Shown: positions 10,371-25,221, numbered from the stretch's first letter. The stretch: DNA of 64,000 bases from Anas platyrhynchos (GCF_047663525.1 NC_092589.1:103182501-103246500), one strand, 5' to 3'. A program made the numbers and translations. The notes: generated from the letters alone by a model not told the origin.

Positions 10371-13300
10371 AGACTTTGGCAGTGTGCGGTTTTTATTTTT
10401 TTTTCCTTAGGAGCCATCAGATTTCAGTTACAAGCTCTGAAATAACTGCTGATGGCAATAAACAGACTCACAAGGTGGAAGCTTGTTTCTCAAGACGTTT
10501 ACTTTTTATATGATAGGCATTGGTAATTTTTTTTCTCCACTAATTAATTATCCAGCTGTTTACAGGGACAATTCACTGTGCTGGTATTTTGGTGGCAACC
10601 ACTGCTACAGGCTTTCAGACTTGCTGAAATGAAAATCCTGCATACACATTTGTAAGGCATAATAAAACATAACATTAAAACCTGCATGCATGTTATGTTT
10701 AATCAAGGACAACTCTTAGGCATTTAAGTGGTGAGATATCTTACTTTAGGTTAGTTAAATGAACTGGTAGTAAAATGATTAATATAATCTGATCTCTTTC
10801 TAATAATAATAATAAAACACTCATGATTCTAAATAAAAGTTGTTTGGCCTAAATCTTTGCTATCAAAAAAGAGATATAGCATATCTGGGAACTCAAATTT
10901 ATGTCTTGCATTGTGATAATTCTTTATGAGAAACTGTGTTTTAAAACAAACTTAATTACAATATATAAGATATCCTTGGCAATGGATAGTCCTCAATAAA
11001 ACAGAGTTTCTTGAATTTTCAGTTTTTGGTCTCAAATGATTAGTGTGTTCTCCATGTAATAACTTAGAAATCAGATTGAAACAAATGACATTTATCTCTT
11101 CTAAGGCAAAAGAATGAAAGAAAATAGATACACTGAAGTGCTCTAGCCTAGCCATTCACTACTATCCTGCTTTTGAGAATCCCTTCTTGGGCTAGGGTGA
11201 TGGAGTCAGTTGATCAGGTTCTAAGTCTTAAAACTGAGCCAAAATTCTCTTAGTAATTCTTCACGCTATCATGAGAATATGGGGACTTTTTCTTCTAGTC
11301 CCTTTCTTCTGATATGCATCCTTGTTTACTAAAGTAATAATAGGCAGTGTCATTAAATATTTGTGCTCTACAGATGTTCAATGAGTTATGAATGATTATT
11401 GTCGAATCTAGGCTGAATTTGGTTTGCATTGTGATAAGGTCTGTGTCTCAGCCTACAGGAGTTTTGACTTGCATATATTTTTGGAAGATGTTTTTTAAAA
11501 TTACCGTTTAAGATATTAGTCAAGGATAACTAATTTAAAGGATCCAAGTATAGAGCAGTCAGGCATATTTTAAAAGAGCAACAGGTCTACTTTAGTTAAA
11601 GAGTATAATACCCACTCAGAAGTATATCTTTTCTTTCTTCTAGTTGGGAGTGATACAATACTATATCAGAGGAATATTTTGAGTGAAGGTGTATAGTGCA
11701 GGGAGATAATTTTTGTCCATAAAGTCTGACTTTCATTTATTTCAGAGTTTATTGTTGCATATTGTTCAAGGAAAAAAAAATAGAGTTCTTTTTACGCCAC
11801 TACACTGTTAGGGCTGAAGTTTGATGCTGTTGAATGCCTAAGCTCCTGCTGATTTCAATGAAAGTAACATACAATCTTCTAATCAGGAAAAATAGCATTT
11901 GCTAAATTACTCTTATATTTTTTGATTTTGTTGTATCTAATAATATTCCTATCTTCAGCTCCTTTATAATTTTATTTTTAGTGTACATAAGAATCCTTTT
12001 TGACCTGCTAGAGTAGTCCCGTTGCAGGCTTAATATCTCCCATGGCCTTTTTCACATTTTTTGCATTCGTTTCTGTACAATACTCTTATGAGTAGAATAA
12101 GACTTAGTGATAAGAGGGAGAAAAATGAGTGGTGTTTTTTTTTTTTTGGAAAGACAATTTTGTTCGTAGCACTGAGGATGTCAACTCCATGTAAAACTTA
12201 ATCAAATATGGTGATTCTTTTTAATTTTATAGTAAGATTTTTTTTTTTTAAAGTTACCATTTTCCCCCTTTGGTTGTTCCCCCTCTGCCCCTTATTTCTT
12301 TAAAAAAAAAAAAAAAACAAAACACAAAAACAAGTACACCTGAGAAATATCTTAATTCCTTTAGTGCAGTTGTTTACAAATGTTATGGGAAGACTCATTC
12401 CAAGCATCCTGTATGTGCTACGTGCTCTTTAGGCATTTGCTGTCATTTGGGTTAAAGTTCTTCAAGTCTATTGAATGTGATTTGCATGCATGCAGTCTGA
12501 TACTTCATTCATGCCTGTTTGAGGAAGGTGCAACTCTGGTGTTACGCTAAGGTACAACTGGTGTGGGGTCAAAGTCAGGGCCATATACTTTTTAGGTGTT
12601 TGATATTCAACACAGTCATTAAGTTCCTTTTTACAGTTGCACAGTTGATGCCTAGTAAGGCCTTAAACCTGAAAAAAATTAAAAAAATTCTCATTGAGCT
12701 TAATGGGAGTTTTTGCCTCAAGGGCTGCTGGCAGGATAGGTGTCTTAGTTCTTCATAACCTTCATTTGTAAGCATGGCCAGAAAAAAAAAAAAAGTAAAA
12801 GAAAAAAAAAACCAACAAAACAAAACAACAAAAATTTAATTCAATGAGTTGCCTTACATTTCTCCTTCTATATGGTTATATTCCTTTGATTTATTTCCTT
12901 TCCCCTCACCCACATCAAAGGCTGTGATTGTTTTTGTTCTTAATTTTTTTGCACACTACCTATACCAATTAACTGCCTAATTAGTTTTATCTTCTCTACA
13001 TGGATGCAGTGAATTTGTAAGAGAATTTCACAAGCAAGTAGTTTTTTAGTGAGTTTAAAGTAAATAGAGTTTTAAAGACCTATTTTTATATTCAATATAA
13101 AGCACAAATGTGCAGAAAGTGTAGAATGACTTACAAAAAGGGAAACAAAAGTTCATAATATTTCATGTATAAAAGTAATACCTTCTTTGGGTTGGGATTC
13201 TCTTAGAAAACCCAATACTTATGCCAGTGCAAAGATAGGAATATTTTAAAAACTCTTAGAAAATTGTGGTTGACAGCAATTTCAAAGGAATGACTTCTGT

Positions 13301-14578
13301 AGATACAAGGAAACCCCTAAAGCAATATGGATAAGAAGGGGTGAATGGTTTTCAATGATGAACAACAACCTGGAAGTGTGAGAATGGAGGTTTCAATCCT
13401 TATTAATTAATCATGTTTCTTCTTTTGTGGTTAGTTGCAACATCTGGATTTTCTGTGAAGTGTGCAATCTTGTAGGATGAAAAAGTGCATGGCGCCAAAC
13501 TTCTAAGACTTACAAATACTTAGAAGCAGGTTTGATTTAGCATTATATGTTATTAATTAGGACATTTTGATTTTGGTAACTCCCACTTCCAAGAAAATCA
13601 AGACCCTGATTTACCACTTGAAGAAATTTGGTCAACTAATAATGATTAATCCAGGAACTCCCATTGTCACAGTTTGTTTTTGTTTCCATCGTCCTGCTTA
13701 TCTCCAAAACCAACTTGCCTCAACCCCTGGCTAAACCAGGGAGAAGAGTTATATGCCATTGTTAGTTCATTTACAATTTGTATCTGGTTTTGCTCTTGTA
13801 CATATGTTGGCGTTTTGGAGTCTTTACATAAATGCTGTGATACTTTTTTTCTTCTTTTTATTTTTTTTTTGGTGGGCTGTTTTAAAATGGAGGCCTGTTT
13901 TCCAGTGTGGGACTTTTGATGGTTACAACATTTCAATGATGTTGCATGATGGCCACAGGTGGGGGAAATTGAATGTTTTAGAGCAGTTTTTCAAGCATGA
14001 CACTTTTAAAATATGTAATTTCAAAGACTTTTCAAGGCCACATGAAATTAGTTTTCATAGCCACTCCAGGTCTTGGGGGGAAAAGCTGAAAAGTACTTTT
14101 GTTTAGAAGTCTGAGTGATGGTGGGGGGGAAACCTTTTCTTGAGGTTTTTGCATGCCAGTGCACGGCCTATTGCTGTGAGAGAAGGAAGATGGTAAGGCT
14201 GCTTGAGGCAATGCACTGGAGGACAAAGTGTTTTCTAGCACTAGAAAAAGAAAATGCATGGCAAAGTTTTGTCTTCTAGTAGACTATATAGCATGCAGAG
14301 TTTAGTATGTGTCAAAACAGTGTATGACATTGCTGTATCAAAGTTGTAAAATTAAGCATTATTTATTGAAAACTATGTATTTTTTTTGTAAAAATCTGAT
14401 CACCTAGAGGATTAATATCAGTGACTTGTGCTAGTGCTACAAACTTAACCAGCTTCTTTACTACAGTACTTGATATGCAGTGTTAATGCTCAGGGTTGAA
14501 ACCAGTCCACTCCAATGTCTTTTTTTGCAAGAGTTTTTAAATAAAGGAACAACATAATGCAATTGTTCAAAAGACTCT

Positions 14579-14584
14579 AATAAA
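14579..14584 (+). promoter_or_regulatory. SOX11: Distal polyadenylation signal AATAAA (candidate)
   Basis: AATAAA (CTCTAATAAAATTG) is followed within 30 bases by GU-rich sequence (TGTGTGATC, then ATGTGTTTTTATGTGG), the arrangement expected of an efficient cleavage site. A second AATAAA lies about 40 bases upstream at 14539. A further AATAAA at 15817-15822 (GTGAAATAAAATCTT) could mark a still longer isoform. Confidence 0.55.
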
Positions 14585-17500
14585 ATTGTGTGATCAATCT
14601 TCCTATGTGTTTTTATGTGGATTTTTTTTTTCCAGTGTTGTATTTGGTAAATGCAGTTCAGCTATTATAGCGAATCCATTCTTCGTTCTGTGGGCACCCA
14701 AAGCTGAAAAAGCTGAAATTTAGTGGGAATAACGTGTCTTTTGAAAAAAACCCTCAATAGATAGTTATGGTCAAGGTGAAAAGGGTAAGTGCTGTTCTGG
14801 GCACGCCTGAGAGACACTGAAACAGAGAATGAGCCAACTTCCTTTTTTTTTTTTTTTGTTGTTGGTATTCTGGATAAAATAAAATATTTTATGCTAAACA
14901 TTTCAAAACCTGCTTTAAAGTTGACCATAGAAGAATGAAATAAGATGGATTACATGCCAGCAAAACGCATTTCTCTCTGTAACTTTTTCTACAAACAGTT
15001 TACCATCTAAATGTATTTTGGCATAGAAAAAAATCATTCTGTATTAAGATTCTAGTTATGAAAATGTTTTTATGAGAACCCTGTAATCAATTCTTGGAAC
15101 TATAAAAAAGGTGTTTTTAATGTGTTTATGTGGTGAAAGTTGTTTGTATATTAAATATGGTTTTATAGAAATGATGGAGTTATATTGTTACAAATTAAAA
15201 ATCTGCAATTATCACGAGACATCCTTTGCTGGAATAAGCCTTCTAAAGGTCCTGTCTGTAGACATATTTCCATGTTAAAAAAAAAAAAAAAAAAAGCAAG
15301 GCACATCTCTCCTGCTTGTATTTTATTGTATTTTATATCTATACTTCTGCAACTTTACCTAAGGGTAAATATATCAACTGATAATAGTTTCCTTCCCATC
15401 AAGGGGTTGTGGGTTACTCCTAGAATCCAGGAAATAATAATAATAATAAAAATTATATTGACTTCAGTTTTAGCTGATACAAGCATTTAAACTTGAGAAG
15501 AGTCGATTCACCAAATAAAAGGTTTCAGATCATTTTGTATGAATCTTAAGTACAACTCTTCCTGCTGCCCTTGTTGTTATCACAACACCTGAATAACTTT
15601 TTTCTCCAAAATAGTTTTCTCAGTTCACAAGTAATTATTTCTCTTTAATTTACCAAATTTACTGAGAACATTGAAAACAATCTATATAATTTCAAAAGTC
15701 TGGTCTAGTAGTATTCTTTCTTGTGAATGGAGGTGTAACTGATGTGACGTAAAAGTTTGAATTTGATGCATCATAGTGAAGATAGGAAGTTTAAGCTGGT
15801 CACTCTAAATCAGTGAAATAAAATCTTTATTTACAGCCATCACACCACTGTCCTTTCTGTATTTATGAAAAAGGTTTTAAAAAATACTTTTTAAGATACT
15901 TTAGTGGGATTTGAAACAATGCACTAAAACCACATCATTTCTATATAATACATATTATATATATATACACACACACATATATATAAGTTCCCATAGTTTG
16001 TTTGTTTACATATCGTTGTATATAACCAAAGACAAGCTACAGAAATTTACCAGAACAAACTAAGGCTGTCTCTCTATTATTTTAAATGTCTCTAGCTGAA
16101 TTCTTGTGTTTGGCTCTTCCTTAGTGAGAAGTGTCGCTACTGTACTGAAAATTGGAACTTCAGTTATTATCTGGTTCTGTTGTTGTCAGAGAAAATTTCT
16201 ACATTACGTATTGGGAATCTTTCCTATCCTGTGTTTGAAAGTGTTTTTGGATTGGTAAACTACAAGATATCACATCTTAAAGCTATACAATAGCTTTATA
16301 TATGTTCAAATTACATTTTCAAGTTGGTACTAAAACTAAGAACTAATTTTAGGGATTACAAAGATGTTTTTACTTACTTAATGTTCTTACATGAATAAGA
16401 ACTATTTTTTGGTCTTACACTTACACCTAGTCTTTACTTGATGAGACATTGTTGGCCTGCGTGTCCTTAGGGTAATAGTCCCTGAATATCTATAAAGCCT
16501 GCCTTTCATTCACCTAATTTCATTCACTTTATTTGTTGAGTTTTAGCTCTCATACCTTTTAGAGATAAGAACCAATCTTTTCCCCTGACAGTATCACTGT
16601 TGTGCATGGCCTTCAAAAAGTAGAAAAATGGTAGAAAAATCACATGGACAACCATAGCCTAAACCAATTCTGCCATTCTCAGCTCTGTGTGGTCATTCAT
16701 CAGCTGTGGGTTATCAAAGCCAATAACTTTGCAGGCAGAGTGAGTCATCTACACTTACGAAAACCATCTAAGTTATCTACTTAAGCAGTTAAACTAGCCA
16801 TCCTGGTTTTGCTGGAAGTTGGTATGAACAGTGAAGTTTTAGAATCTGTAAAAAGGGAAATAACAGCAGCAGTAACCATGCTTTCCGCCACCCCCCAATA
16901 ACTGCACGTTTAAAATGTAAACCTTAATGTAGCCATGATAATATGAGACTTCTTCAGCCCTCCAAAAAAGTTTTATGGCCAGACATTTTTGCACTTTTTT
17001 CACCATGTCAGTCAGTCAGACAAAATACTGCTGTTTTTTCTCTAGCCTTTTTCTGAGCATATATTTTATATATAAATGGATAGGTGTGAATACTGATATA
17101 CTTCACAGTCTTTCATGCACAAGCACAAACAGACATTGCTAAGGCAGCTTTGTCAGTCTTGTAAAGTTAAGGAACAACATGGGAAAAACTGCATTTTCAA
17201 CTTTATTCAAATCCTTTCTAGCAAATATACTGGCATGAGAACATGCATACCAAGCAATGCTGTACCTAGAAGTTAGGCACCTGGGTCCAGCTGCTCATCC
17301 ATGGCAGATGTCTGGGCACAGCCTTAGTGCTGTGTGATGAGAGGTCTGCAGCTTGACTGTGAAAATGGGAGGTGTCTCTGACACCAGATTTAGGATTTTA
17401 TTCTGGCCCTCTCTGTTTACTCAAGACCTCAAGTTCATGGTTTTATTCTAATGACAGATGACAAACTCTTCTCACTGATATGGTATCTTGTAGGTAAAAC

Positions 17501-17760
17501 ATTTGCTTAGGGAGCAGAAAGCACTGGAAAGAGATGGAAAGCACATCTATGCTAAGAAATTAAACATCACATAGTCCAGGCACTGGAACTCAGTTGTCTG
17601 TATCGTTAAATTGTTAGAAAAATCCCTGACATGGTTTTGGCTGGTGAATACTAGTGCTCTTCCAAAAAATCACTGGAACAATTTGAAAATTATCATGGGC
17701 CAAATATCATTCCCAATAGGCAGTTTGGATTCATCCACTCTGTTTTGGAAACTAGGAGAG

Positions 17761-17848
17761 TTTACTAGCATACATGTGGCCAGATTATGCCAGCTGGCCT
17801 CAAAAACAGGGAACAGACCCTGGAATAATTTACTAGCATAGATGTGGC
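17761..17848 (+). repeat. Diverged direct repeat, two 20-bp copies 68 bp apart
   Basis: TTTACTAGCATACATGTGGC at 17761-17780 recurs at 17829-17848 with a single change (C to G). The sequences before each copy are not clearly alike, although CTGGAACAATTT (about 17672) and CTGGAATAATTT (about 17820) suggest an older, larger duplication. Confidence 0.7.
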
Positions 17849-20800
17849 TATAGGTTATAAACCCTACTCTGTAGGACTTTGGCCATAAAGTCACTATAAT
17901 TTTGGAGAATACCTTAGCCTTAATCTATGGGCTGGAATGTAAAGGTCATGAGCCTAAAGGCAAAGCAAAAAGGAATTTGACTTTCTACTCTATTACTGAT
18001 ACATACTGCATATTGGTATGGGTATTGTCAGTTCTGCAAATGGTACATTTCTGTTGCATTGTCATGGGGACTCATCTTCAAGAGCAGTAGTGCACAGTGA
18101 GACTGTGACCACAGATTTTTTTTTAAACATGGTAATTTCAGATGGAATTTAAGAAGAGGAAATTGCTCTAGCTAATAAAACTGACAATTTATGCTGCAGT
18201 GCCTTCACTCCCAAGAATCCAAAAGCACTTTACAAATACTGTTGGCCAATTTTGAGCTACTCTTGTAGTCAAAATACCTACTGAAATCAATTGTAGAATC
18301 ACTTCTATTGAATCGCCTCCAACTGTAGAGCTGAGTGAGAATTTTATATGTTGAACAGCTGTAGAACTGGAGCCTTGAAATTGCTATTTAAATTATACAT
18401 AAGAATCATACAGTGTATGTTCTTCTAGCACCCTCACAGTTAGTTTAGACAATATTTTCATAAACTGCACTCTTAGGAAAAGAAATCAATCCAGCTGGAC
18501 TAGATAAGAGGGAATCATTAAGCATTTCTCCTACTTAAATATGAACATAATTTAGTAAAATTGATTTAGTGTCCTGAAAAGGGAATGTTCCCGTGATCAG
18601 CACATCAGTGTTATGGTCTAACCCCAGTGATTACTCAATCACACACACACACACACAAAAAAAACTGCTTCGAACTTTTTTTTTTTTTTTTTAATGTTAA
18701 GGATTGGAGATGAAACTAAATCTAAAAAAGCATAAAGGAAGATTCAGGTTTCAGACTTATTTGGGTTATATCAACATCAAAACAAAATGATACATCTGCA
18801 GTTCACCAGATTTCACAACTTTTCTGATATTCAGTGGTTTCTTTGGTTTCTTGATATTATTGACTGAACAAATGCTATCTGACTTTGAACAGAGATAATC
18901 TGAACAAGATTGCTGTGGATAGAAGGAAAAACAGAGCAGCATAAACTGGGCAAACAAAACAAAACAAACAAACAACAACAACAAAGCTAAAATGGCAAAG
19001 AAAGACAAGACAAGCAACTTGCCTACAAAGAGTTGCCCACTGAGTTCTATAGCACTATAAAAGTGCTGCCACACCAGAATAATTTCCAAAAAGCCCTCAG
19101 TGCTGGGATCCTGAAAAATTGCATCTGCTGTTTAGGTCATCAGCATCAGTCCTAGTCAGTGCCATTTCTTTGAAACGGATATGCCCAGGGCACCAGCCAG
19201 CAAGATGTGCTGTGACTGTTTTCTTCCCCGCCTTCCTATGGGCAGGTGGCAACCTCAGTCTCTGGAAGTTAAAATATGAATCCGAGAGGGACAAAGATGG
19301 GGATATGAAGTTCAATATCCATATTGGCATTTGCAGATGACTCCTCTCCTAAACCACTAGAAGTGTTTGTAGGGCTGTGTGATGCCACCCTGCACTTTTG
19401 GAGAATGAGACTTTGAGCCAGAGTGCTATCCATCCTCCATGACACCAGCATTTTCCTTATTCAACATTTCAAGAGAGATTTTAGTTATGAAAGCTGATGA
19501 AAAATTCGTGATGTATTTTCTTTGGATGCAGATTGATAGAGCTCTGTTTGATTGTTTGTTATCAGTTAGCCAGCAGTAAAGTTAGACCAGAAGCAAATTT
19601 CTTCCATGGTATCCCAGAGTAAAGAATTCAATTAGTGTGAAAACACCTCTTTCCAGTCACACCCCAAAAGTCACTTTGTATGAAATTGGAGACAATGTCT
19701 ATTGAATAATGACCTGATATTGAATGAAGATTCCCACTACTGTGGGATTAGTAGTCTTAACCATTAGCAAGTTTCACAAAATGCTAATAAAATATTTATT
19801 TGGCTATTACTTTTCTTGACCTATTTGTTGAGTTCACTAATGGATTCAGGCTTCCCAGACAGAAACTCATACATTTATTTGAAGCTTAGCTAGCTATTTT
19901 CCTCAGTAACGATACATGCATTTTTCTGTCACATATATATATTTATTTTATAAAATTAGGAATGTATGTATCTATATATAAAGCTATAAATATCTAAGAT
20001 AAAAAACAGTAATCAATTTTAACTCAAATAATTTCATTTTTAAAATTATTCAATAGCTTTTAAAAAAGATTTAAGAGACATTCACTGATTCCTCCAACAA
20101 CTGTTTCTTTTGTATATTGTATTAAAAATCACAAACTGTTTAGCGTGCACCTCATATTAGGATACTATCTAGTCAAATCCACACTCACAGAGTAATTTCC
20201 TGTGTTTCTTTTTTTTTTTTCTCTTTTTTTTTTTTTCCTCCTCTCAGATTCTCTTTTAAGAACCTTCTAATAGATCTGAATTCTGACTGTCTTTTCAAAT
20301 TGGTCTAATTCATTTTATTGGCATTCTTTCATGTAAGAGAACTGGGATGTTGGAGGTGGTATGTCAAGGAAGATTTTTCATAAAAGATTCACAGAATTCA
20401 GAAATCTTGTCATTTGTGGGACACGGAAGACCTACTTTAGGTGCAAAGTATAAAAATATATGATATAGTATAATACATATACGTATACATATACATATAC
20501 ACATACACACACAAATACATTTATAATTATTTTGTAATATATTGTATTATATTGATTTCCAGTTTATTAGTTATTATACTTTTACAATATGTATTTAAAT
20601 ATATTTTCAGTTTAATTTGTGTGGGCTGTGGTTTAAAGCAGACAATTAATTTCATGTATATTTGATGTATTGTGTCTTACAATTGCAGGAAGAAAATGTT
20701 TTAAAAAGTTTGACTCCAACATTCTGCCAAGCCTTGAAACAGAGGAAATATCTGGTAATTACTTGTGTGCATGTGTGTGGAGGTATGTGTGTATGGGGGC

Positions 20801-23207
20801 AATTAAACAAAAAATATATATTCCAACAGAAGTTGTATTTTACTTCTCTTAAATGCTAGGCACCACTTCCCAGCTCATGGAAGTTAGCAAGGGCTAGAAT
20901 TTCTCCTAGCCTCACAAGAGGTTCTTGTAACCGGCTCATTTGGGAGGTTAGCGTGTGGGATGGATTTCCCATTGTGACTCCAAAATCCAGAAATACATCC
21001 TAATCATTTTTTTCTTCCTCCTTTCTGGTAACTCTGCAGTGTGATTAAAATATTTATGTATTTCATATACGTGATAAATAGAATCAAAGGTAAATAAAGT
21101 AACATTAAGAATGTAACTACTGTCCTCTTAGTGAGAAAACCAGATAGATATTAACAACCCTCCATCTTTTGCTTTGGGAAAGTGAGAGCAGAAGAAGCCA
21201 TGTGTTTTTATGTTTGCCTTCTCCAGTCCTTTTGATACTAGCTTTATTTCATGCCGTTACCATTTAGCCTTAGATTAATTAACCTCTCCCAAGCCAAGTA
21301 TTAGCCATCAGACATGCAAAGTACTATGGGAATATGTTGAAAACAAGACATAAGTGAATGTCACAAGCAGAACAGTTTGTCTGTTATCTGAAATAATAAT
21401 ATAAGAGCAAACGAACTGGAACCAGCAACTGTAATTTTCCTCTCTTTTTCTATAAATATATATTTTTGAATAGATGTCTCAGCAACGTCTGAAACAAATA
21501 TTTATGTAAACTATATGGACTACTTACGAGGCATGAGAAATAGTAGAAGGTGAGACATATTGCTGCCTTTTCCCAGGGGTGCAGCATGTGTAATACATGT
21601 GAAATGACATCATCCACAGAGGAGACTGGATTCACAGGCATACTATAAATAAACCATTCAAAAAAATGAAGAACTAGCAAGATGGACAAGACAGTCATAT
21701 ACTTTTACATGTATTATTTGCACAATAATCTGGATCAGCTTCTAAATCTTTCCAGTTTCACAGGTAAATACAATACATATTGTCATCTGAAAAAACAACA
21801 AAAAATTTCTTCCTTTAGATTTACAGATAACATTGTGCAGAATGAAGCTAAACTCAACTGTATACTGCCAATTTTCATTTTTTCATTTTTATAAACTATA
21901 CATGAATATATATTTATTTATTTATTTATTAAAATTATTATTCTTATTTTTAAAATTTAACATAGAAATACTCCCCCTGTCCCAGAGGGTGTGGAATAAC
22001 AGTGCAGGCAGTAGGGACGTAGTGCACAGAGGATGAGTGTGGCTGAGCTCCAGTGGTTCTAGTGGTTCCTCTCTAAGGCTACCACTGTCAGGTCCGTAGG
22101 CTCCTGTGAACACCGTGAACATTTTCCCAAGACTAGTCTCAAACATCATTTTGGGATATGGATGCCTACATCTCTTGGACTTGCTAGACTTAGGGCTGAA
22201 TCCAGACTACCTATACCCACCTTGGTCTACGCTGAGGGAGCTGAAGGACTCAGGTGACTTGTCTGTACCTAATCATTGCAGCAGATGAAAATCTCATGTT
22301 GGGACAGGAGGTTCCTCTAGCATACACAAAGGGACCATTCAATGTGCTTAACTTCAGCCTAGCAAGAGTCTGGGATTTCTGTTAATTGAGAACCACAGAG
22401 AGTCAAGAGCTAAATCAAGCAAGTAACTGTTTAATACAACACATATGATTTCTTTTTTTAAAGACTACTTTTCTGGGAGATCTGTCTCCTGTGTCTTCCT
22501 CAGGCTGCAGCTCTCAAGCACAGCCCCTGTACTTAGGGATGGGACAGATCCTGCCCTGTACTGGGCCATCACCACTGAGTATGAGATCCATGGGGGCAGG
22601 TGAAGCAAAAATATGTGTTGCAGTATTTACTCTCTTACAGTTATTTGCATAAATCGTGGCAGCATCAAAGGAATGTGTCTTTCTCTTAGGGTGGAGGGTG
22701 ATGAGATTCCTGTTTAAATTTAGTGCTTGTGGAAGTGCGTTCATAGACGAGGCCTCTGAGAATGCTCTGTCTCCTCCACTGCTATTTACAGCATCTGACC
22801 AAGTGCCAGAGGCTGCAAGCTGGTAAATGTAGAGATAAATTTGGATATGTGCTTTTCTGAATTGGGACCTTATAGACTGCTTTTCAGTTGGTCCACAAAT
22901 TCTGGTTATAGTGGAGGCTAAAGTTATCAAGTAAATACAGGAATAATGAAATAAGTGGAAATTGATTGATTTTTATTTTTATTCTATCTATTTATCTATT
23001 TATTTATTTATTTATTTTACTTTTTAACTTGATTGTGCACTGTGCTGCTATTTTCTTTATACAGCTTCAGATCTGACTTTTCATCCTGTCTTTGCCCTTT
23101 CTTTTCACCTCTCAGCTTTCCTTTTAAAGGCACATATTAAAAATGGTGACCTCTATTTTCCCTCTTCCTTAGTATTTCATTTCTTTTTTTTTTCCAAGTC
23201 TGTAAAT

Positions 23208-23274
23208 TAAAAAAAAAAAAAACCACACACACAAAACAAAACAAAACAAAACAAACAAACAAACAAACAAAAAA
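23208..23274 (+). repeat. A-rich (AAAAC)n/(AAAC)n simple repeat
   Basis: An A run passes into ACACAC, then AAAAC units, then AAAC units. A comparable tract occurs at 45929-46067. Confidence 0.9.
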
Positions 23275-25221
23275 CCTCTTTAGCTCTGGAAAAGTATCAA
23301 GCAAAAGAAAAATTAAATTATATAACTCTGTCTCTCTGTTACATTTAATTTTTTTTTCACCTTTTTTAAAAGTTGTAGAGTGACAAAGTTACTGAGTCTC
23401 ATTTTTTTTTCCTCTTTACTTTTTCCAAAGTTTAGGAAGTTTTGAAAAGTTACAGAGTGTCAGAAGAAAAATGGAAAAAGTGAGAAAACATTCCTGACAC
23501 CTTTCATTCATTCATTCACCCTGGAATAAGATAAAACATATAAAACAAAATAAAATAAAACAAGGAAAAGAGGAAAACAATGAAGTATATATATATATTT
23601 TTTTAAGTATCTGGACAAATAAGGACATAATAAAAGCACAGAAGTTTTATTTTAAGAACAAGTAGTTCGTTCACTGTAAAATGTTTAAATGAGAATATTT
23701 GTCAAGCTTTAACTGGCCTCTGTGGTATTAGGCAATGCTCATATGGAAACACAGATATGATCTCTCCTGCAAAGAAATAGTATCTGGATTTAATTTCTCT
23801 CATCTTTTTCTAAATGACCCTAACTCCATTTAAAATGCACCTGTTTTGTTTTGTTTTGGGGTAGAATAAGATAGAAAAAATAAGCAGAAGGACATGCTTG
23901 AGGCAGACTTGCATAGAAACTTAAAAATGATTAAAAGAAACATGGATCTAACATGTAAGATGACTGGGAGGTAAAGAAGGAAAATGAAAAAAAAAAACAA
24001 CAACAACAACAACAAAAACAGTAAAAAATCTGAAGAATAACATTTTTTAAAGACAAGATGAGATACATGAATGACAACAAGGTCAAGACTGCAGGAGTCA
24101 GCGTGGGAAGATCAAAGACATAGGCAAGGATAGTAGGAAGAGGAGTGCAAAGGACAGCAAGACTCTGTACTGATGCATACTTAGGAATCAGGAAATTTGG
24201 AGAGAGTCTGGCAGCAGGAGAAGGATGAAGGTAAGGAGTTTGTGTTCTTGCAGGATGTGTGATGTCTCCAGCGAGAGACATCATGGTTATCTGAACTCAT
24301 GTATGGCTACAACAGCTGTATGAAGAAAAAGGAACTGAATGCTAAGGAAAGATATCTTTCTCAGAACCTCCAGTACATTACAGAAAGTTAAAACAAACTA
24401 GGTTTTTACACATTTCCGTGATAAAATGAATCATAAGCATAGAAGAATAAAAGAGAAAGCACCTTAACCTTTACTTGCTCAGGACTCAAAGAACCACTTC
24501 ACAAGCAAAAACTTACCATACCTAATAGAGCCTGTTACTCAGGGGATGATGTGAAAAGTGATACATGGCTTGTAGATTATTTTCCTGTGTACCAAGAAGC
24601 AGCTAGGATGAAACAGTCCTCTGAAACTTGATGTCATTCCCATATGGCACACATTTTCAGTCTCGTCCCCTTGGCTGATGCAGAGCTCTGTTGTAACAGA
24701 GTCCAAAGTGGACACAAAATGAAAATAAGTAGTTCTAACAAAGTATCATCGTTTTCAGTGGAAAGAAAATGTCTGAGGAAAAAGGGCTGAAATGAATGGA
24801 TGTGGGCACATGAGATATGGAAAAAGACTGATGCACCCCTCATGTTCTTGCTGTGCTCAGTAGGATGCTTCTTCCACCAGGAAGGAGCTGGACCAGCTTC
24901 TGAGTGCTCTAGCTCAGGCTGGTGTTTGGATGGGAACAGAAAACCACAAGAAACACTCCCTGTTCATGGCAGCACTCTATTATGTTTTTCAAGTCATAGT
25001 ACATATCTGTTAAATCAGCGATTCTTTTTTTTTTTTTTTTTCTTCTTCTTTTTTCCCCACCATCAGCCACCTATCACATTTCTGTGTGGCTCAAAATGTA
25101 CTAATCCTAATTGCTTACAGCTATGACCAATAATTTGAGAAACCATGACTTGGACAGAAATAAACATTTTCTTCTATCGTACTCAAGACAATGAGTTTAT
25201 CTACAAATTCTGGAATAAATG

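Larger units (their letters stand above)
8263..14605 (+). other. SOX11: SOX11 3' UTR (probable long form)
   Basis: This non-coding stretch follows the stop codon directly and is rich in T and A homopolymers, as vertebrate long 3' UTRs often are. Human SOX11 has a 3' UTR of about 7 kb, so a tail reaching the polyadenylation signal at 14579 (about 6.3 kb) fits the family. A shorter form ending after 9650 is also plausible. A second CpG island interrupts the stretch at about 9880-10335, so part of it could belong to a separate transcript. It contains no protein-coding region that I can support. Confidence 0.6.
14606..25221. other. Gene desert, proximal downstream flank of SOX11
   Basis: AT-rich non-coding DNA. 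It contains AT/AC-rich microsatellites (about 15951-15986 and 20468-20515), TTTA-type repeats (about 21909-21930 and 22985-23018) and an A/C-rich tract at 23208-23274. There is a degenerate direct repeat at 17761-17848. A patch at about 18180-18310 reads like an ancient, decayed interspersed repeat that I cannot name. No open frame resembles a known protein, and I saw no RNA gene. Confidence 0.6.

Noticed and set aside
12689..12712. CATTGAGCTTAATGGGAGTTT, like a motif common in decayed amniote repeats
   Set aside because: It is too short to assign to a family, and no longer alignment is visible around it.
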